Notes: generated by a model not told the origin, from the sequence alone. Positions 1 to 9,406 are shown, numbered from the stretch's first letter. The stretch is 43,119 nucleotides of DNA from CAZPHI01 sp964586425 (GCA_964586425.1 CAZPHI010000015.1:1-43119), one strand, 5' to 3'. Numbers and translations are program-made.

Positions 1-23
1 ACTGCAAAAGAAGGGGAAAGAGA

Positions 24-683
24 ATGATTAACTTAGGAGGTGCACTTAAGTTGAAGAATAAAATATTAATTGTTGAGGACAGCACTATTAATAGAGCGAT
101 ACTAGCAAATATACTTCAGAATGAATATGATATTATTGAAGCTGCCAATGGACAAGAAGCTTATGATATTATTAGTAAACAATATAATGAAATCTCTGCA
201 ATGATTCTGGATTTGCTGATGCCAGTAATGGATGGAAAAGAACTTCTTTCATTATTATCAAAGGAAGATTTATACAGTAATCTTCCAGTACTTATTGCAA
301 CAGGTGAACATAATGATCAGTTGGAAAGTCAGTGTCTTGAACTTGGTGCATGGGATTTTGTTACAAAACCATATAATCCAATTGTAATTAAATTACGATT
401 AAGGAATATTATAGGAAGAAGTCAGACACATCTCCTTAGTAGAATAAGAACACTTGCTGAAAAGGATACCCTTACTGGATTATATAATAGACAATATTTT
501 ATGAAAGCTACAGTTTCAATGCTTAAGAATAATTCTAATACAAGATTTGTATTCGTAAGAATGGATATTGATCATTTTAGATTGTACAATTCTTCTTTTG
601 GAAGTCAGGCTGGTAATCTCTTATTAAAAAGAATTGCAAGGGGAATAGAACAAAAGCTAGAGAAAAATGATGTTACAGTATGA
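24..683 (+). pseudogene. REC-degenerate GGDEF protein, N-terminal part, ended by an in-frame TGA
   Basis: This is the front half of a c-di-GMP-type signalling protein. A receiver domain (about residues 11-128) has the phospho-acceptor Asp in DLLMPVMDG and the conserved Lys in VTKPY. It is followed by the start of a GGDEF-like domain (DTLTGLYNRQYF). The TGA at 681-683 is in the same frame as the EAL-containing continuation: reading through gives VTV-stop-TYGRISSDIF and then an open frame to the gap at 1256. One substitution therefore probably broke a single REC-GGDEF-EAL gene. The GGDEF site reads SSDIF, so the cyclase site was already degenerate. Start choice: ATG 24 has AGGGG at 11-15. However, AGGAGG at 35-40 and a TTG at 51, directly before KNKILIVEDS, suggest the true start may be TTG 51. 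What the broken gene still does is unknown. Confidence 0.75.
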
Positions 684-1255
684 ACATATGGAAGAATCAG
701 CTCAGATATATTCTGTGTATGTATGCCATATCGTCAGGAGAGACTTGAAAATCTTCTGGATAATGTAGAATATGAGATTCAGAGAATGTGTTCAACATAC
801 AGATTAAAGGCATCCTTTGGATTATATGTAATTGAGAATTCTAATACAGATATGGAAGCTGTATATGCACATTCAACAGAAGCAGCAAGTGTATGTAAGA
901 ATAATCTTAATACTATATATGCTTATTATGGTAGCGAGATGAGTATGAAGGAAGAGAAAGCTCAAAGATTCACTAATGAGATGAGTACTGCTATTGAAGA
1001 AAGACAGTTCTTGGTATATTTGCAGCCAAAGTATTCAATTGAAACAGGCAAAGCATGTGGTGCAGAGGCATTGGTTAGATGGAAACATCCAGAATGGGGA
1101 ATGGTTTCTCCTGGTGATTTTATCCCTGTATTTGAACAGAATGGTCTTATTGTTCAATTAGATTATTATATGTGGGAAAATGTATGCCAGATTCTTGCAA
1201 AGTGGCAGAATAAGGGCATGGTTCTTTTCCCTGTATCCGTTAATATTTCAAGAAT
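684..1255 (+). pseudogene. GGDEF remnant plus EAL domain (continuation after TGA), truncated by gap
   Basis: This is the same reading frame as the preceding REC-GGDEF segment, separated from it only by the TGA codon. It holds the end of a degenerate GGDEF domain and then an EAL phosphodiesterase domain that starts near QFLVYLQPKYS. The EAL signature itself (GAEALVRW, 1062-1079) is present, so c-di-GMP hydrolysis would be plausible in an intact protein. The sequence runs into an N run just after PVSVNISR. EAL domains are usually about 240 residues, so roughly 150 residues or more are missing. The first internal ATG is at 723 (MPYRQERL), but no convincing ribosome-binding site precedes it, so independent translation is doubtful. 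A sequencing error at 683 is the main alternative to a real pseudogene. Confidence 0.7.
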
Positions 1256-1355
1256 NNNNNNNNNNNNNNNNNNNNNNNNNNNNNNNNNNNNNNNNNNNNN
1301 NNNNNNNNNNNNNNNNNNNNNNNNNNNNNNNNNNNNNNNNNNNNNNNNNNNNNNN
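1256..1355. other. Assembly gap (100 N)
   Basis: This is exactly 100 N between an unfinished EAL domain and the middle of another signalling protein. At least 450 bp of EAL coding sequence, and possibly the start of the next gene, must be absent, so the N count is a placeholder. Confidence 0.95.
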
Positions 1356-1356
1356 A

Positions 1357-3177
1357 TTGGTTAATGAAAATTCAGTTAGATTAACTAAAAAAGATTGTAG
1401 TAAGAATAATGAGCTTATAATAACAGACCTTGATACGATATGGTCATCTGATTCACAGACTGGAACATTACTTAAAAGTGTATCAGTTCCATTTGCGATA
1501 TTTGAATATGCACATTCACAAGTGGATATACTCAGGAAAAATCAGTGTTATTCAGAAAAATTCGGCAATAAATCGCTGGAAGCATATCTTATACACAAAG
1601 AATATTATAAGTTGCTTACAGCTGTAGATGAAGCAGTAGATTCCAAGATGGGTAGCGACAGTGAGTGTCTGTTTATCATGAATGATGGTGATACCAAGTG
1701 GTATCATATTCATCTTATATATATTGGTACGGTTGGAAAGACAAGTCTTATAAGTGCGACATTCAGTGATGTTACTGCTGAAAGAATTCTTGAAAAAGAA
1801 CTTAACACAGTATTCTCAGCATTAAAGCCTGAGAATAAAGCAAAGGATAGTTTACTTATAATTGATGATTTGCAGATAAGCAGGGAAGTATTAAGCCTGT
1901 TATTTGAAGATGAGTACAAAATAATTCAGGCTGCAGATGGACAGCAGGGATTGGATCTGTTGGGCGAGAATTGTGAAAGAATTGTAGCTATTTTGCTGGA
2001 TATGATGATGCCGAAGATGAATGGGCAGGAATTCCTTCAATATAAGAATCGTATGCTGAATGCTTCAGATATACCAGTAATAGTAATATCTGCAGAAAGT
2101 GACGAAGCAGTTCAGATTCATATGCTTGAGAATGGTGTTAATGATTATATTACAAAACCTTATGTTCCTGCGGTGGTTAAAAAGAGATTGAGTAATGTGC
2201 TGGAATATAATAGCCGATTTAGAAATCTTGTCCGTGAATTCAAAAAAGCAAGTTCATTGTCAATAACTGATGGCAAGAGCATTAGTTTAAAAGGATATGG
2301 AATTGCAGAAGTAAGGAGAATGATTCGATTTATGTCGGAAGTCTTTGATATTGTAAGACTTGTTGATCCGGCTAATACAGCGGTTGTTACAATCGGAGAG
2401 AATGAAAAGATAGAAAAGGTTCCATATTCATGCTTTAGTGTATGGGGCAAGAATGTAAGGTGTGAAAATTGTACAAGTTTATGTGCAATGAAAGGGCACT
2501 GTACATTAAATAAGTTTGAATTATTGAAGAAAGATGTATTCTATGTGGTATCACAGCCAGTGGAAATCTTTTTCGATGATAATGTATCAGAAAAGTTAGT
2601 GCTTGAGATTGCAAGTAAGATATCTGATGAATATCAATCAGCAAATGAAGAGATTAATTCAGTATATAAGATGCTTGAAGATGCACATAGTATGATATAT
2701 ATAGATCCACTTACTAATGCATATAACAGACGTTATCTTGATGAGATGTTGTTCCTACAGCATGGACAGAATGGAATAGCAAAAAAAGTTGCAATAATAA
2801 TGATGGATTTATTCAGGTTTAAGCAAGCTAATGACTTATTTGGACATCAAACTGGTGATATGGTTTTAAAGGGTGTTGCTGATGTACTAAAATCCCAAAT
2901 AAGACAGAATGATTCTCTTGTGAGATACGGTGGTGACGAGTTTATTATTGTATTGACTAACTGTAATGAAGATGTAATAGAAGACTCAATTGTCAGGTTT
3001 AAGGATGTTATTGCTACCGTTTGCTATGGACCACATAATACTATTGCAACAGAGGCTGATTTTGGTTATTCGTACACAGATGATTTTAAGCAGAATACGG
3101 AAGAACTTATGAGAATGGTTAGTTCTGCAGATATGATGATGTATGCTAATAAAAATAGGCATTATGAGACTCATTGA
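1357..3177 (+). CDS. PAS-REC-Cys-cluster-GGDEF diguanylate cyclase (5' end in gap)
   Basis: This is a multidomain diguanylate cyclase that would make c-di-GMP from two GTP. Order of domains: a PAS-like segment (SVPFAIFEYAH to FSDVTAE), a receiver domain (LLIIDDLQ, acceptor Asp in LLDMMMPKMNG, Lys in ITKPY), a second PAS-like region with a cysteine cluster of spacing C-x9-C-x2-C-x3-C-x5-C (2431-2502), and a C-terminal GGDEF domain. The active site RYGGDEF is intact. RQND lies five residues before GGDEF and matches the RxxD inhibitory I-site, so product inhibition is likely. The beginning lies in the gap. The gene could be separate from, or a continuation of, the upstream EAL gene. The TGA stop is embedded in a terminator-like hairpin. 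Confidence 0.8.
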   Translation: MVNENSVRLTKKDCSKNNELIITDLDTIWSSDSQTGTLLKSVSVPFAIFEYAHSQVDILRKNQCYSEKFGNKSLEAYLIHKEYYKLLTAVDEAVDSKMGSDSECLFIMNDGDTKWYHIHLIYIGTVGKTSLISATFSDVTAERILEKELNTVFSALKPENKAKDSLLIIDDLQISREVLSLLFEDEYKIIQAADGQQGLDLLGENCERIVAILLDMMMPKMNGQEFLQYKNRMLNASDIPVIVISAESDEAVQIHMLENGVNDYITKPYVPAVVKKRLSNVLEYNSRFRNLVREFKKASSLSITDGKSISLKGYGIAEVRRMIRFMSEVFDIVRLVDPANTAVVTIGENEKIEKVPYSCFSVWGKNVRCENCTSLCAMKGHCTLNKFELLKKDVFYVVSQPVEIFFDDNVSEKLVLEIASKISDEYQSANEEINSVYKMLEDAHSMIYIDPLTNAYNRRYLDEMLFLQHGQNGIAKKVAIIMMDLFRFKQANDLFGHQTGDMVLKGVADVLKSQIRQNDSLVRYGGDEFIIVLTNCNEDVIEDSIVRFKDVIATVCYGPHNTIATEADFGYSYTDDFKQNTEELMRMVSSADMMMYANKNRHYETH

Positions 3178-3203
3178 CAGTATTAGCTGTCTTTGAGTCT
3201 TTT
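3167..3203 (+). terminator. Terminator hairpin overlapping the cyclase stop codon
   Basis: The stem AGACTCA-tt-GACAG pairs with CTGTC-tt-TGAGTCT around a 6-nt loop (TATTAG) and is followed by TTTT. It is a 12-bp stem with a symmetric 2x2 internal loop. The stop codon of the upstream gene lies inside the left arm. Confidence 0.6.
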
Positions 3204-3256
3204 ATATACTAAATATAGACGTATATAATGTGAAAAAGATACGCATTGGAGGAAAT

Positions 3257-3814
3257 ATGGGTTTATTAGATTTATTTGTTTTGGCAGTTGGATTATCAAT
3301 GGATGCTTTTGCAGTTTCTGTGTGTAAAGGCTTATCATTAGGAAAAATAAAGAATAAGCATATGTGTATTGCAGGTTTATGGTTTGGCGGATTTCAGGCT
3401 TTGATGCCACTTATAGGGTATATGGTTGGAAGTCTGTTTGCGGATATGATTGCGCAGTATGATCATTGGATTGCATTCATTTTATTAGCACTAATAGGTG
3501 GTAATATGATTAAAGAATCATTTGGCAGTGATGAAGAAATTAATAATTCCATGGACTGCAAATCTATGTTCATACTTGCAATTGCAACAAGCATTGATGC
3601 ATTGGCCGTAGGTGTTACTTTTGCATGCCTTGATGTGAAAATAGTTCCGGCTGTACTGTTTATAGGCATTGTAACATTCATTCTGTCAGCAATAGGCGTA
3701 AAAATCGGAAGTATCTTTGGAATAAAATATAAATCAAAGGCTGAATTAGCTGGTGGAGCAATACTTATAATTATTGGTTTGAAAATCTTATTTGAAGGGC
3801 TTAGCATAATATAA
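3257..3814 (+). CDS. mntP: Manganese efflux pump MntP
   Basis: This is a small inner-membrane exporter that removes excess Mn(II). The 185-residue protein has six predicted hydrophobic segments and the two family repeats around LSMDAFAVSVCKGL and ATSIDALAVGVTFA, whose acidic residues are the expected metal ligands. Start ATG 3257 is preceded by GGAGG at 3248-3252. The upstream in-frame extension (MKKIRIGGN) would translate the ribosome-binding site itself and is rejected. The gene stands alone between signalling genes. The 79-bp upstream space is too short for a yybP-ykoY Mn riboswitch, so Mn control is not visible in the sequence. Confidence 0.9.
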   Translation: MGLLDLFVLAVGLSMDAFAVSVCKGLSLGKIKNKHMCIAGLWFGGFQALMPLIGYMVGSLFADMIAQYDHWIAFILLALIGGNMIKESFGSDEEINNSMDCKSMFILAIATSIDALAVGVTFACLDVKIVPAVLFIGIVTFILSAIGVKIGSIFGIKYKSKAELAGGAILIIIGLKILFEGLSII

Positions 3815-3845
3815 AAATATGCTAGGCAGGTAACATAATATGTAG

Positions 3846-5393
3846 ATGAATATGGTGGATGCTGCAAAAGAGCTGGAATTCCTATTAGATAATGTTAATT
3901 GTGGAATAGTTGTTTATGAAGTTGATAACAATAACTTGATGCAAATTGCTTATATGAGCGAAGAATTTTGTAATATGAGTAATGGCAGCAGAGAAATGAT
4001 ACAGGAGTTATATACTAAGGATAGGCTTTTTGGTGTGTGTAATGACTACAAATATATGCTTTCAAAATTCTACGAGAATATTATTGAGAATAAAATAGAT
4101 GGAAGAATTGTATTCAAGGGAAAGACTGTTACCAACAATGAGAAGTGGTTATCACTTAAAGCAAAATATATTAGTGATAATGATAAAATCAGAATTTGTT
4201 CTACGTATATAGATATAACAGAACAGATGAATATAAGGGATCAGCTTACACATGTTATTCATAATGTACCAGGAGCTGTGTGTTTTTTTAGATGGACAGG
4301 AGTTAATCTTATTCCGATAGTTGTAAGTGAACATTATTCTGAGATGTTAGGGACAGATGCTATGAAGGTACTTCAGAATGCTAATGGGTTAAATTTTATT
4401 CATGTACATCCAGATGATTTGCAAGAATTTAAGGAAACTGTGTTAGAAGGACTTAATAATACTCATCAAATCAATTATACTTATCGCTCTTATAACGAGC
4501 TGAAAAAATGCTATTTATGGCTTAATATACAAGGAAAATCAATTCCACAGCCTGATGATACTCAGTATGTATATGTGTCATTCACTGATATCACACAGGA
4601 AATGATAATTGAGGATAAGCTAAGAGAGAGTAAAAAGATGCTGGAACTTGCCACTCAGAATGCTGGATTATGGTGTTGGACATATGATTTCAAGGATGAT
4701 TACGCATCCTTTGATGATAGAACACAGCGGGATTTTGAATTTCCAGAGTATAAAAAGCATTTTCTGGAAAATCAAGATAAGAATTACATTATATTAGATG
4801 AGTATAAATCTGATTTCAAAAATATGTTTTCTGCAATTATTAATGGTTCAGTAACGGAAAAGATGGATTGCAAGATTAGATTCTTAGATGGAAGTATTCA
4901 TTGGGCGAGGTTCTTATTGTCATCAATATATGATGAGAATGGTAATGCCATTAAGGCAGTAGGCGTTGTAAAAATAATAGATGATGTATGTGAACTAAAA
5001 GAAAAGTATGAGATTGAACGTCGTAGAGGAATTGTAACAGATGAAAACATGCTGGGACATGCGTTGTTTAATCTTACACAGAATACCAATCTTGAATATA
5101 ATTATAATAATGTATTACATGAGTTTGATGCAGAACTTAATTTTGATGAATTAGGCTTAAGTGTTGCTAATGATATAGAGGATGAGATAAAAAGAGAAGA
5201 ATATATAAAGCTTCATAAGACAGAGACCTTGTTAAAGATGTTTGAGGAAGGTAAAGATGAGGTAATATTTGATTATCAGCGAAAGATGCCTAATAATGAT
5301 TCTATTTGGGTTAGAAGTATGTTTCATATGATAATACAGCAGCTATGTTATATGGACAAGATAGCTATAATATTACAGGCCTTGATTTTATGA
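3846..5393 (+). pseudogene. Multi-PAS sensor, N-terminal part of a split hybrid histidine kinase
   Basis: This is the sensory half of a hybrid histidine kinase. At least three PAS-like modules are seen: about residues 5-130 (ends STYIDITEQ), 133-260 (ends VSFTDITQE) and 265-390. The start of a further module follows (NLTQNTNLEYNYNN to DSIWVRSMFHMI). After residue 495 or so the frame turns into a non-homologous tail (IQQLCYMDKIAII) and stops at 5393. The expected kinase sequence resumes in another frame (NTAAMLYGQDS, from about 5333). About 40 residues normally found between these two elements seem to be absent, so a small deletion with a frame change is more likely than a one-base slip. No membrane segment is visible, so the sensor is probably cytoplasmic. 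Confidence 0.65.
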
Positions 5394-6823
5394 AAGAGGA
5401 TTATACACAATCAATGCTGAGGTTCGCTAATAATGCAGTGATTGAGGAAGAAAGACAAGCATATATTGATAAAGCTTCAATAGACAATATCAAGGAAATA
5501 CTTAATGAACATGGAGAATATGAATTCTATATTCATGTTAATTTAAATGGCAAAATTAGAGCTAAAAAGATAAGATATGTAACAGATAAGAATAATTCTT
5601 GCGCATGTATATTCACTCAGATGGATATCACCCTTCTTGAGGAACAGGAACGTAAGAAACAGGATGAATTAAAGAATGCATTGTATAATGCTAAAAGTGC
5701 CAATCGTTCAAAAACAATATTCCTATCACAGATGAGCCATGAGATTAGAACACCAATGAATGCAATTATGGGTATGACAAGATTGGCCTATGATTCTAGT
5801 GATTTAATGGAAAAGAATGATTATCTTAAGAAAATAGATACATCAAGTCACTATTTGCTTGGAATAATNNNNNNNNNNNNNNNNNNNNNNNNNNNNNNNN
5901 NNNNNNNNNNNNNNNNNNNNNNNNNNNNNNNNNNNNNNNNNNNNNNNNNNNNNNNNNNNNNNNNNNNNGGAATAATGTTCATACACCCAACTATGAATAC
6001 AATAGATAATTACGAGTTTTTCGTTGACCCACTTAGATGTCAGCAGATATATATGAATCTTCTTAATAATGCAATGAAGTTTACAGCTAAGGGTGGTACA
6101 ATACTCCTCATTATTGAAAATGTTTTTAAAGACGAAAAGTATTGTACAGACAAAGTTACAATTTCAGATACAGGGTGTGGGATGAGCAAAGCATTTTTAC
6201 AAAGAGTATTCGTTCCATTTGAGCAGGAAGAAAATCCATATTCATCAAGTGTACAGGGAACAGGACTCGGACTGTCCCTGGTAAAGCAGATTATAGATGA
6301 GATGGGTGGTACAATTAATGTGAAAAGTGAGCTTAATAAAGGAACAACATTCACATTCACTATGAGATATGAATATAGGGTAGTGAAGGATAAACAAGAG
6401 AATAAGACTGCGAATGATTATTCAGTTATGAACGGCAAAAGAGCTCTTTTAGTAGATGATCATCCACTTAATCAGGAGATTGCAACCAAATTACTTGAAA
6501 CACAGGGCATGATAGTAGAACAGGCGGTTAATGGTGCTCATGCAGTCGAATTATTTACTGCATCAAAAGAAGGTTATTATGATATTGTGTTAATGGACAT
6601 AAGAATGCCGGTAATGAATGGAATAGAGTCATCATGTATAATAAGGAGTATGAATAGAGATGATGCAAAGAATGTACCAATTATTGCAATGACTGCCAAT
6701 GCTTTTGATGAAGATGTCAGAGCGTCTATGAATGCAGGTATGAATGCACATATTGCAAAGCCTATAGAGCCTGATAAATTGTTCGGAGTAGTGTCAAAAT
6801 GGCTTGCCAAAGTGGAGAGATAG
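5345..6823 (+). pseudogene. Hybrid histidine kinase, HisKA-HATPase-REC part (frame-broken, with gap)
   Basis: This is the catalytic half of the split kinase. It carries a partial sensor module, the H-box (FLSQMSHEIRTPMN, His132 of this segment), an N run, the N-box (NLLNNAMKFT), the G1 box (DTGCGM), the G2 box (GTGLGLSLV) and a C-terminal receiver domain with Asp in LMDIRMPVMNG and Lys in IAKP. ATG 5345 has no ribosome-binding site, and the coding frame is already open upstream, so it is probably a remnant of one long gene with the preceding 515-residue segment. The REC domain would need an HPt partner. An orphan HPt protein is encoded at 32683-33024. If the break is an assembly error, this is a functional hybrid kinase of more than 950 residues. 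Confidence 0.7.
5869..5968. other. Assembly gap (100 N) inside the histidine kinase
   Basis: This is exactly 100 N between the H-box helix (SSHYLLGI) and the region before the N-box. The end of the dimerisation domain and the following linker are missing. The reading frame happens to stay open across the placeholder. Confidence 0.95.
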
Positions 6824-6863
6824 TGTATATTAATAAATATAAAAATAGGTATGGTGAAGTAAT

Positions 6864-8186
6864 ATGACGAAAGATTTGACTGTTGGAAAAATATCCCCAT
6901 TATTAATTAAATTCACAATTCCATTGGTGTTGGGTAATATATTTCAACTTATGTATAATGCTGTAGATAGTATTATTGTAGGACGATGGGTAGGAAAAGA
7001 AGCTTTAGCAGCAGTAGGAACCTGTAATCCGCTGATGACACTTGCTATTCTATTCATTAATGGAATGTGTCTTGGTGCAGGTATACTTATGGGTAATCAA
7101 TATGGCGCAAAGGAATATGATACATTGAAGAAGCAGATAAGCACAACTATGATATCGGGACTTGTGTTTTCAGCTATACTTGCAATGCTATTTGTTGTAT
7201 TAGCAAGACCAATATTGACTTTATTGCAGGTTGACGAGAATATAATGGATATGTCAGTAGGCTATATGAGGATAGTATTCTGTGGACTTATTTTTACATT
7301 CATGTACAACTTCTATGCCAGTACATTAAGAGCTTTGGGTGATAGTTCTACACCTCTGTATTTCCTGATAATCAGTTCGGTGCTTAATATAATTGGTGAT
7401 TTATTCTTTGTTATTGTACTTAAGATGGGAAGTAATGGCTGTGCTATCGCAACAGTTATTAGTGAGTTACTTTGCTGTGTTTTATGTGCATTGTATATTA
7501 ATAAAAAGGTAGCTATTCTCAATTTGGGTAAATTATGGTTCAGATTTGAATCATCTCTACTCAAGATGACAATTGCATATGGCTGGGCAAGTGCAATGCA
7601 GCAGGCTACTGTGCAATTGGGAAAGATAGGAATCCAGGCAATTGTTAATACTATGGGAGTACCGGTTATGGCTGCTTTTGCAGTTGTCAACAGGATAGAT
7701 GATTTTGCTTATACTCCACAGCAGAATATTGGACATGCTATGACATCATTAATGGCACAAAATTATGGTGCAGGAAAGAAAGAGCGTGTAAAGGAAGGCT
7801 TTAGATGCGGAATGCGACTAGAATTAATATATGGAATAATTATTTTCCTTATCTGTTTTATTCTGGCAAGACCATTAATGCTTTTATTTGTTAAAGATGA
7901 AGGAGTAATATCTCATGGTGTTACATATCTAAGATTAATTTCTATTATGTATATATTGCCAGCTATGACAAATGGAATACAGGGATATTTTAGAGGTATT
8001 GGAGACCTGAAAATCACATTACTTAGCAGCTTTGTTAATATGGGAGTACGTGTTATTGCGGCAATCCCACTTGTATTTGTATTCTCAATGGGAATAGAAG
8101 CTCTTCCATTTTCATATATGGCAGGATGGATTGGCATGTTAATAGTGGAACTTCCATTGCTTTTCAAAAGTTATAGGAAATCATAA
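6864..8186 (+). CDS. MATE-family multidrug/cation antiporter
   Basis: This is a 440-residue integral membrane protein with about 12 hydrophobic helices in two homologous halves, the usual length for MATE exporters. Typical family segments are IPLVLGNIFQLMYNAVDSIIVGRWVGKEALAAVG near the N terminus (residues about 18-50) and MTSLMAQNYGAG at the start of the second half. These proteins export cationic drugs or metabolites using H+ or Na+ gradients; the substrate cannot be read from sequence. ATG 6864 is preceded by a weak GGTGAAG site. It lies 40 bp downstream of the kinase and may be cotranscribed with it. A second, clearly different MATE gene occurs at 27552. Confidence 0.88.
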   Translation: MTKDLTVGKISPLLIKFTIPLVLGNIFQLMYNAVDSIIVGRWVGKEALAAVGTCNPLMTLAILFINGMCLGAGILMGNQYGAKEYDTLKKQISTTMISGLVFSAILAMLFVVLARPILTLLQVDENIMDMSVGYMRIVFCGLIFTFMYNFYASTLRALGDSSTPLYFLIISSVLNIIGDLFFVIVLKMGSNGCAIATVISELLCCVLCALYINKKVAILNLGKLWFRFESSLLKMTIAYGWASAMQQATVQLGKIGIQAIVNTMGVPVMAAFAVVNRIDDFAYTPQQNIGHAMTSLMAQNYGAGKKERVKEGFRCGMRLELIYGIIIFLICFILARPLMLLFVKDEGVISHGVTYLRLISIMYILPAMTNGIQGYFRGIGDLKITLLSSFVNMGVRVIAAIPLVFVFSMGIEALPFSYMAGWIGMLIVELPLLFKSYRKS

Positions 8187-8193
8187 AAAGATA

Positions 8194-8224
8194 TTGACAT
8201 AAAGTTAACTTTAGGTGTTAGTAT
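8194..8224 (+). promoter_or_regulatory. MerR-type promoter, copy 1
   Basis: The -35 TTGACA (8194-8199) and -10 TAGTAT (8219-8224) are separated by 19 bp. The spacer begins with the perfect palindrome TAAAGTTAACTTTA (8200-8213). A 19-bp spacer with a central dyad is the hallmark of promoters activated by MerR-family regulators. The same palindrome and geometry recur at 23116-23146. The start codon of the next gene is about 20 nt beyond the predicted transcription start. Confidence 0.75.
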
Positions 8225-8249
8225 TAGAAAAAATAGTTTGGAGGAAGCA

Positions 8250-8822
8250 ATGAACAAGAAAATAGTTTCAAATATTACAATATCAGCGATGTTTATCGCA
8301 TTAGGAATAGTATTACCAATATTCACAGGACAGATACCACAGATTGGCAAGATGTTATTGCCAATGCATATACCAGTATTATTATGTGCATTGATATGCG
8401 GATGGAGATATGGGGCTATAGTAGGATTCATATTACCATACATGAGATATATGATATTTGGCATGCCAGTGCTTTTTCCAACAGGTATTGCTATGTCAGT
8501 AGAACTATGTACATATGGTCTTGTAGCAGGATTTTTGTATAATTCTTCAAAGTGGCAATGCATTATTGCTCTATACAGATCGTTGATTATTTCAATGCTT
8601 GCAGGAAGAATACTATGGGGAATCACCCAAATAGCACTTCTTGGATTAAGTGGCAAAGCATTTACCTGGCAGATGTTTGCAGCCGGTGCATTCTTTAACG
8701 CAATCCCAGGAATAATAATCCAATTGATTCTAATTCCAGTTATTATGGTAGCATTAAGGAAGACTGGATTGGTACATATGCACGCAAAAGCTAAAAATAC
8801 GCATAATACTATGGAGATATAG
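8250..8822 (+). CDS. ECF transporter S component (vitamin-type substrate-binding membrane protein)
   Basis: This 190-residue hydrophobic protein has about six membrane segments. It looks like the substrate-capture (S) subunit of an energy-coupling factor importer: an N-terminal NITISAMFIALGIVLP helix, the LLPMHIPVLLCALICGWRYG segment and a long C-terminal membrane part. The substrate is unknown. No EcfA or EcfT genes are nearby, so it would use a shared group II ECF module encoded elsewhere. ATG 8250 has GGAGG at 8240-8244; the in-frame TTG upstream overlaps this site and is rejected. It is first in an operon with a P-loop kinase 3 bp downstream and a metallophosphoesterase. The kinase may trap the imported compound by phosphorylation. 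Transcription should start at the MerR-type promoter just upstream. Confidence 0.78.
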   Translation: MNKKIVSNITISAMFIALGIVLPIFTGQIPQIGKMLLPMHIPVLLCALICGWRYGAIVGFILPYMRYMIFGMPVLFPTGIAMSVELCTYGLVAGFLYNSSKWQCIIALYRSLIISMLAGRILWGITQIALLGLSGKAFTWQMFAAGAFFNAIPGIIIQLILIPVIMVALRKTGLVHMHAKAKNTHNTMEI

Positions 8823-8825
8823 TGA

Positions 8826-9392
8826 ATGAATACAAAGTTTGTGATTGATAAAATTATTGAACTAAGTAATAAAAGAAACAGATTAATTATAGCAATTGAT
8901 GGTCGATGTGCATCTGGAAAGACAACTTTAGCAGAAGCAATTCGTAGTAGTATTGATTGTAATGTAATTCATATGGATGATTTCTTCTTACAGGCACAGC
9001 AACGGACATCAGAGAGGCTGCAGTTACCTGGAGGTAATGTAGATTATGAACGAGTTGAATCAGAGGTATTATTGCCGGCATCAAAAGGTATGCCATTCAC
9101 ATATAATGTATATGACTGTAAGAGTCAAAGCTTTATAGAACAAAGAACTTTAGATGCAAAGAAGATATTAATTGTAGAAGGTTCATATAGCTGTAATCCA
9201 GAACTTGTTGCATATTATGATTATAGAATATATATGACGGTTGATGAAAAAGAGCAGATAAAAAGAATTGCTGACAGAGGTGGAGATATAGAGGTATTTC
9301 TGAGAAAATGGATTCCTTTGGAAGAATTCTATTTTAAGATGTGTAATGTAAAGGAAAATTGCCAGATTACATTAGATACAACTGGTTATTAA
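8826..9392 (+). CDS. Uridine kinase-like P-loop kinase
   Basis: This is a 188-residue cytoplasmic kinase of the uridine kinase/phosphoribulokinase superfamily. It has a Walker A motif GRCASGKTT (about residues 26-34), the HMDDFF segment that follows in this family, LPGGNVDYERVESE and a Walker B-like strand ILIVEGSYS. It probably phosphorylates a small hydroxylated substrate with ATP. The family covers uridine, pantothenate-like and many unassigned substrates, and the exact one cannot be told. ATG 8826 has GGAG at 8814-8817. It is tightly coupled (3 bp) to the ECF S component, which suggests that the kinase acts on the imported vitamin or nucleoside-like compound. Confidence 0.75.
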   Translation: MNTKFVIDKIIELSNKRNRLIIAIDGRCASGKTTLAEAIRSSIDCNVIHMDDFFLQAQQRTSERLQLPGGNVDYERVESEVLLPASKGMPFTYNVYDCKSQSFIEQRTLDAKKILIVEGSYSCNPELVAYYDYRIYMTVDEKEQIKRIADRGGDIEVFLRKWIPLEEFYFKMCNVKENCQITLDTTGY

Positions 9393-9406
9393 TAATTGGA
9401 GGAAGA

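Noticed and set aside
681..683. Selenocysteine or reassigned TGA codon
   Set aside because: TGA ends several intact genes in this window, no selenocysteine insertion element is seen, and a Cys/Trp/Arg substitution explains it more simply.
1180..3177. Single open frame joining the EAL region to the PAS-REC-GGDEF gene across the N run
   Set aside because: The part before the gap is in the wrong frame for the EAL protein, so the continuity is an artefact of the 100-N placeholder.
3178..3256. yybP-ykoY manganese riboswitch before mntP
   Set aside because: The space is only 79 bp and the conserved loop sequences are missing.
5861..5976. Same 8-mer GGAATAAT on both sides of the N run, suggesting a duplicated contig end and no real gap
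   Set aside because: The dimerisation-domain residues that must lie between the H-box and N-box are missing, so sequence is really absent. The short match is likely chance in AT-rich DNA.
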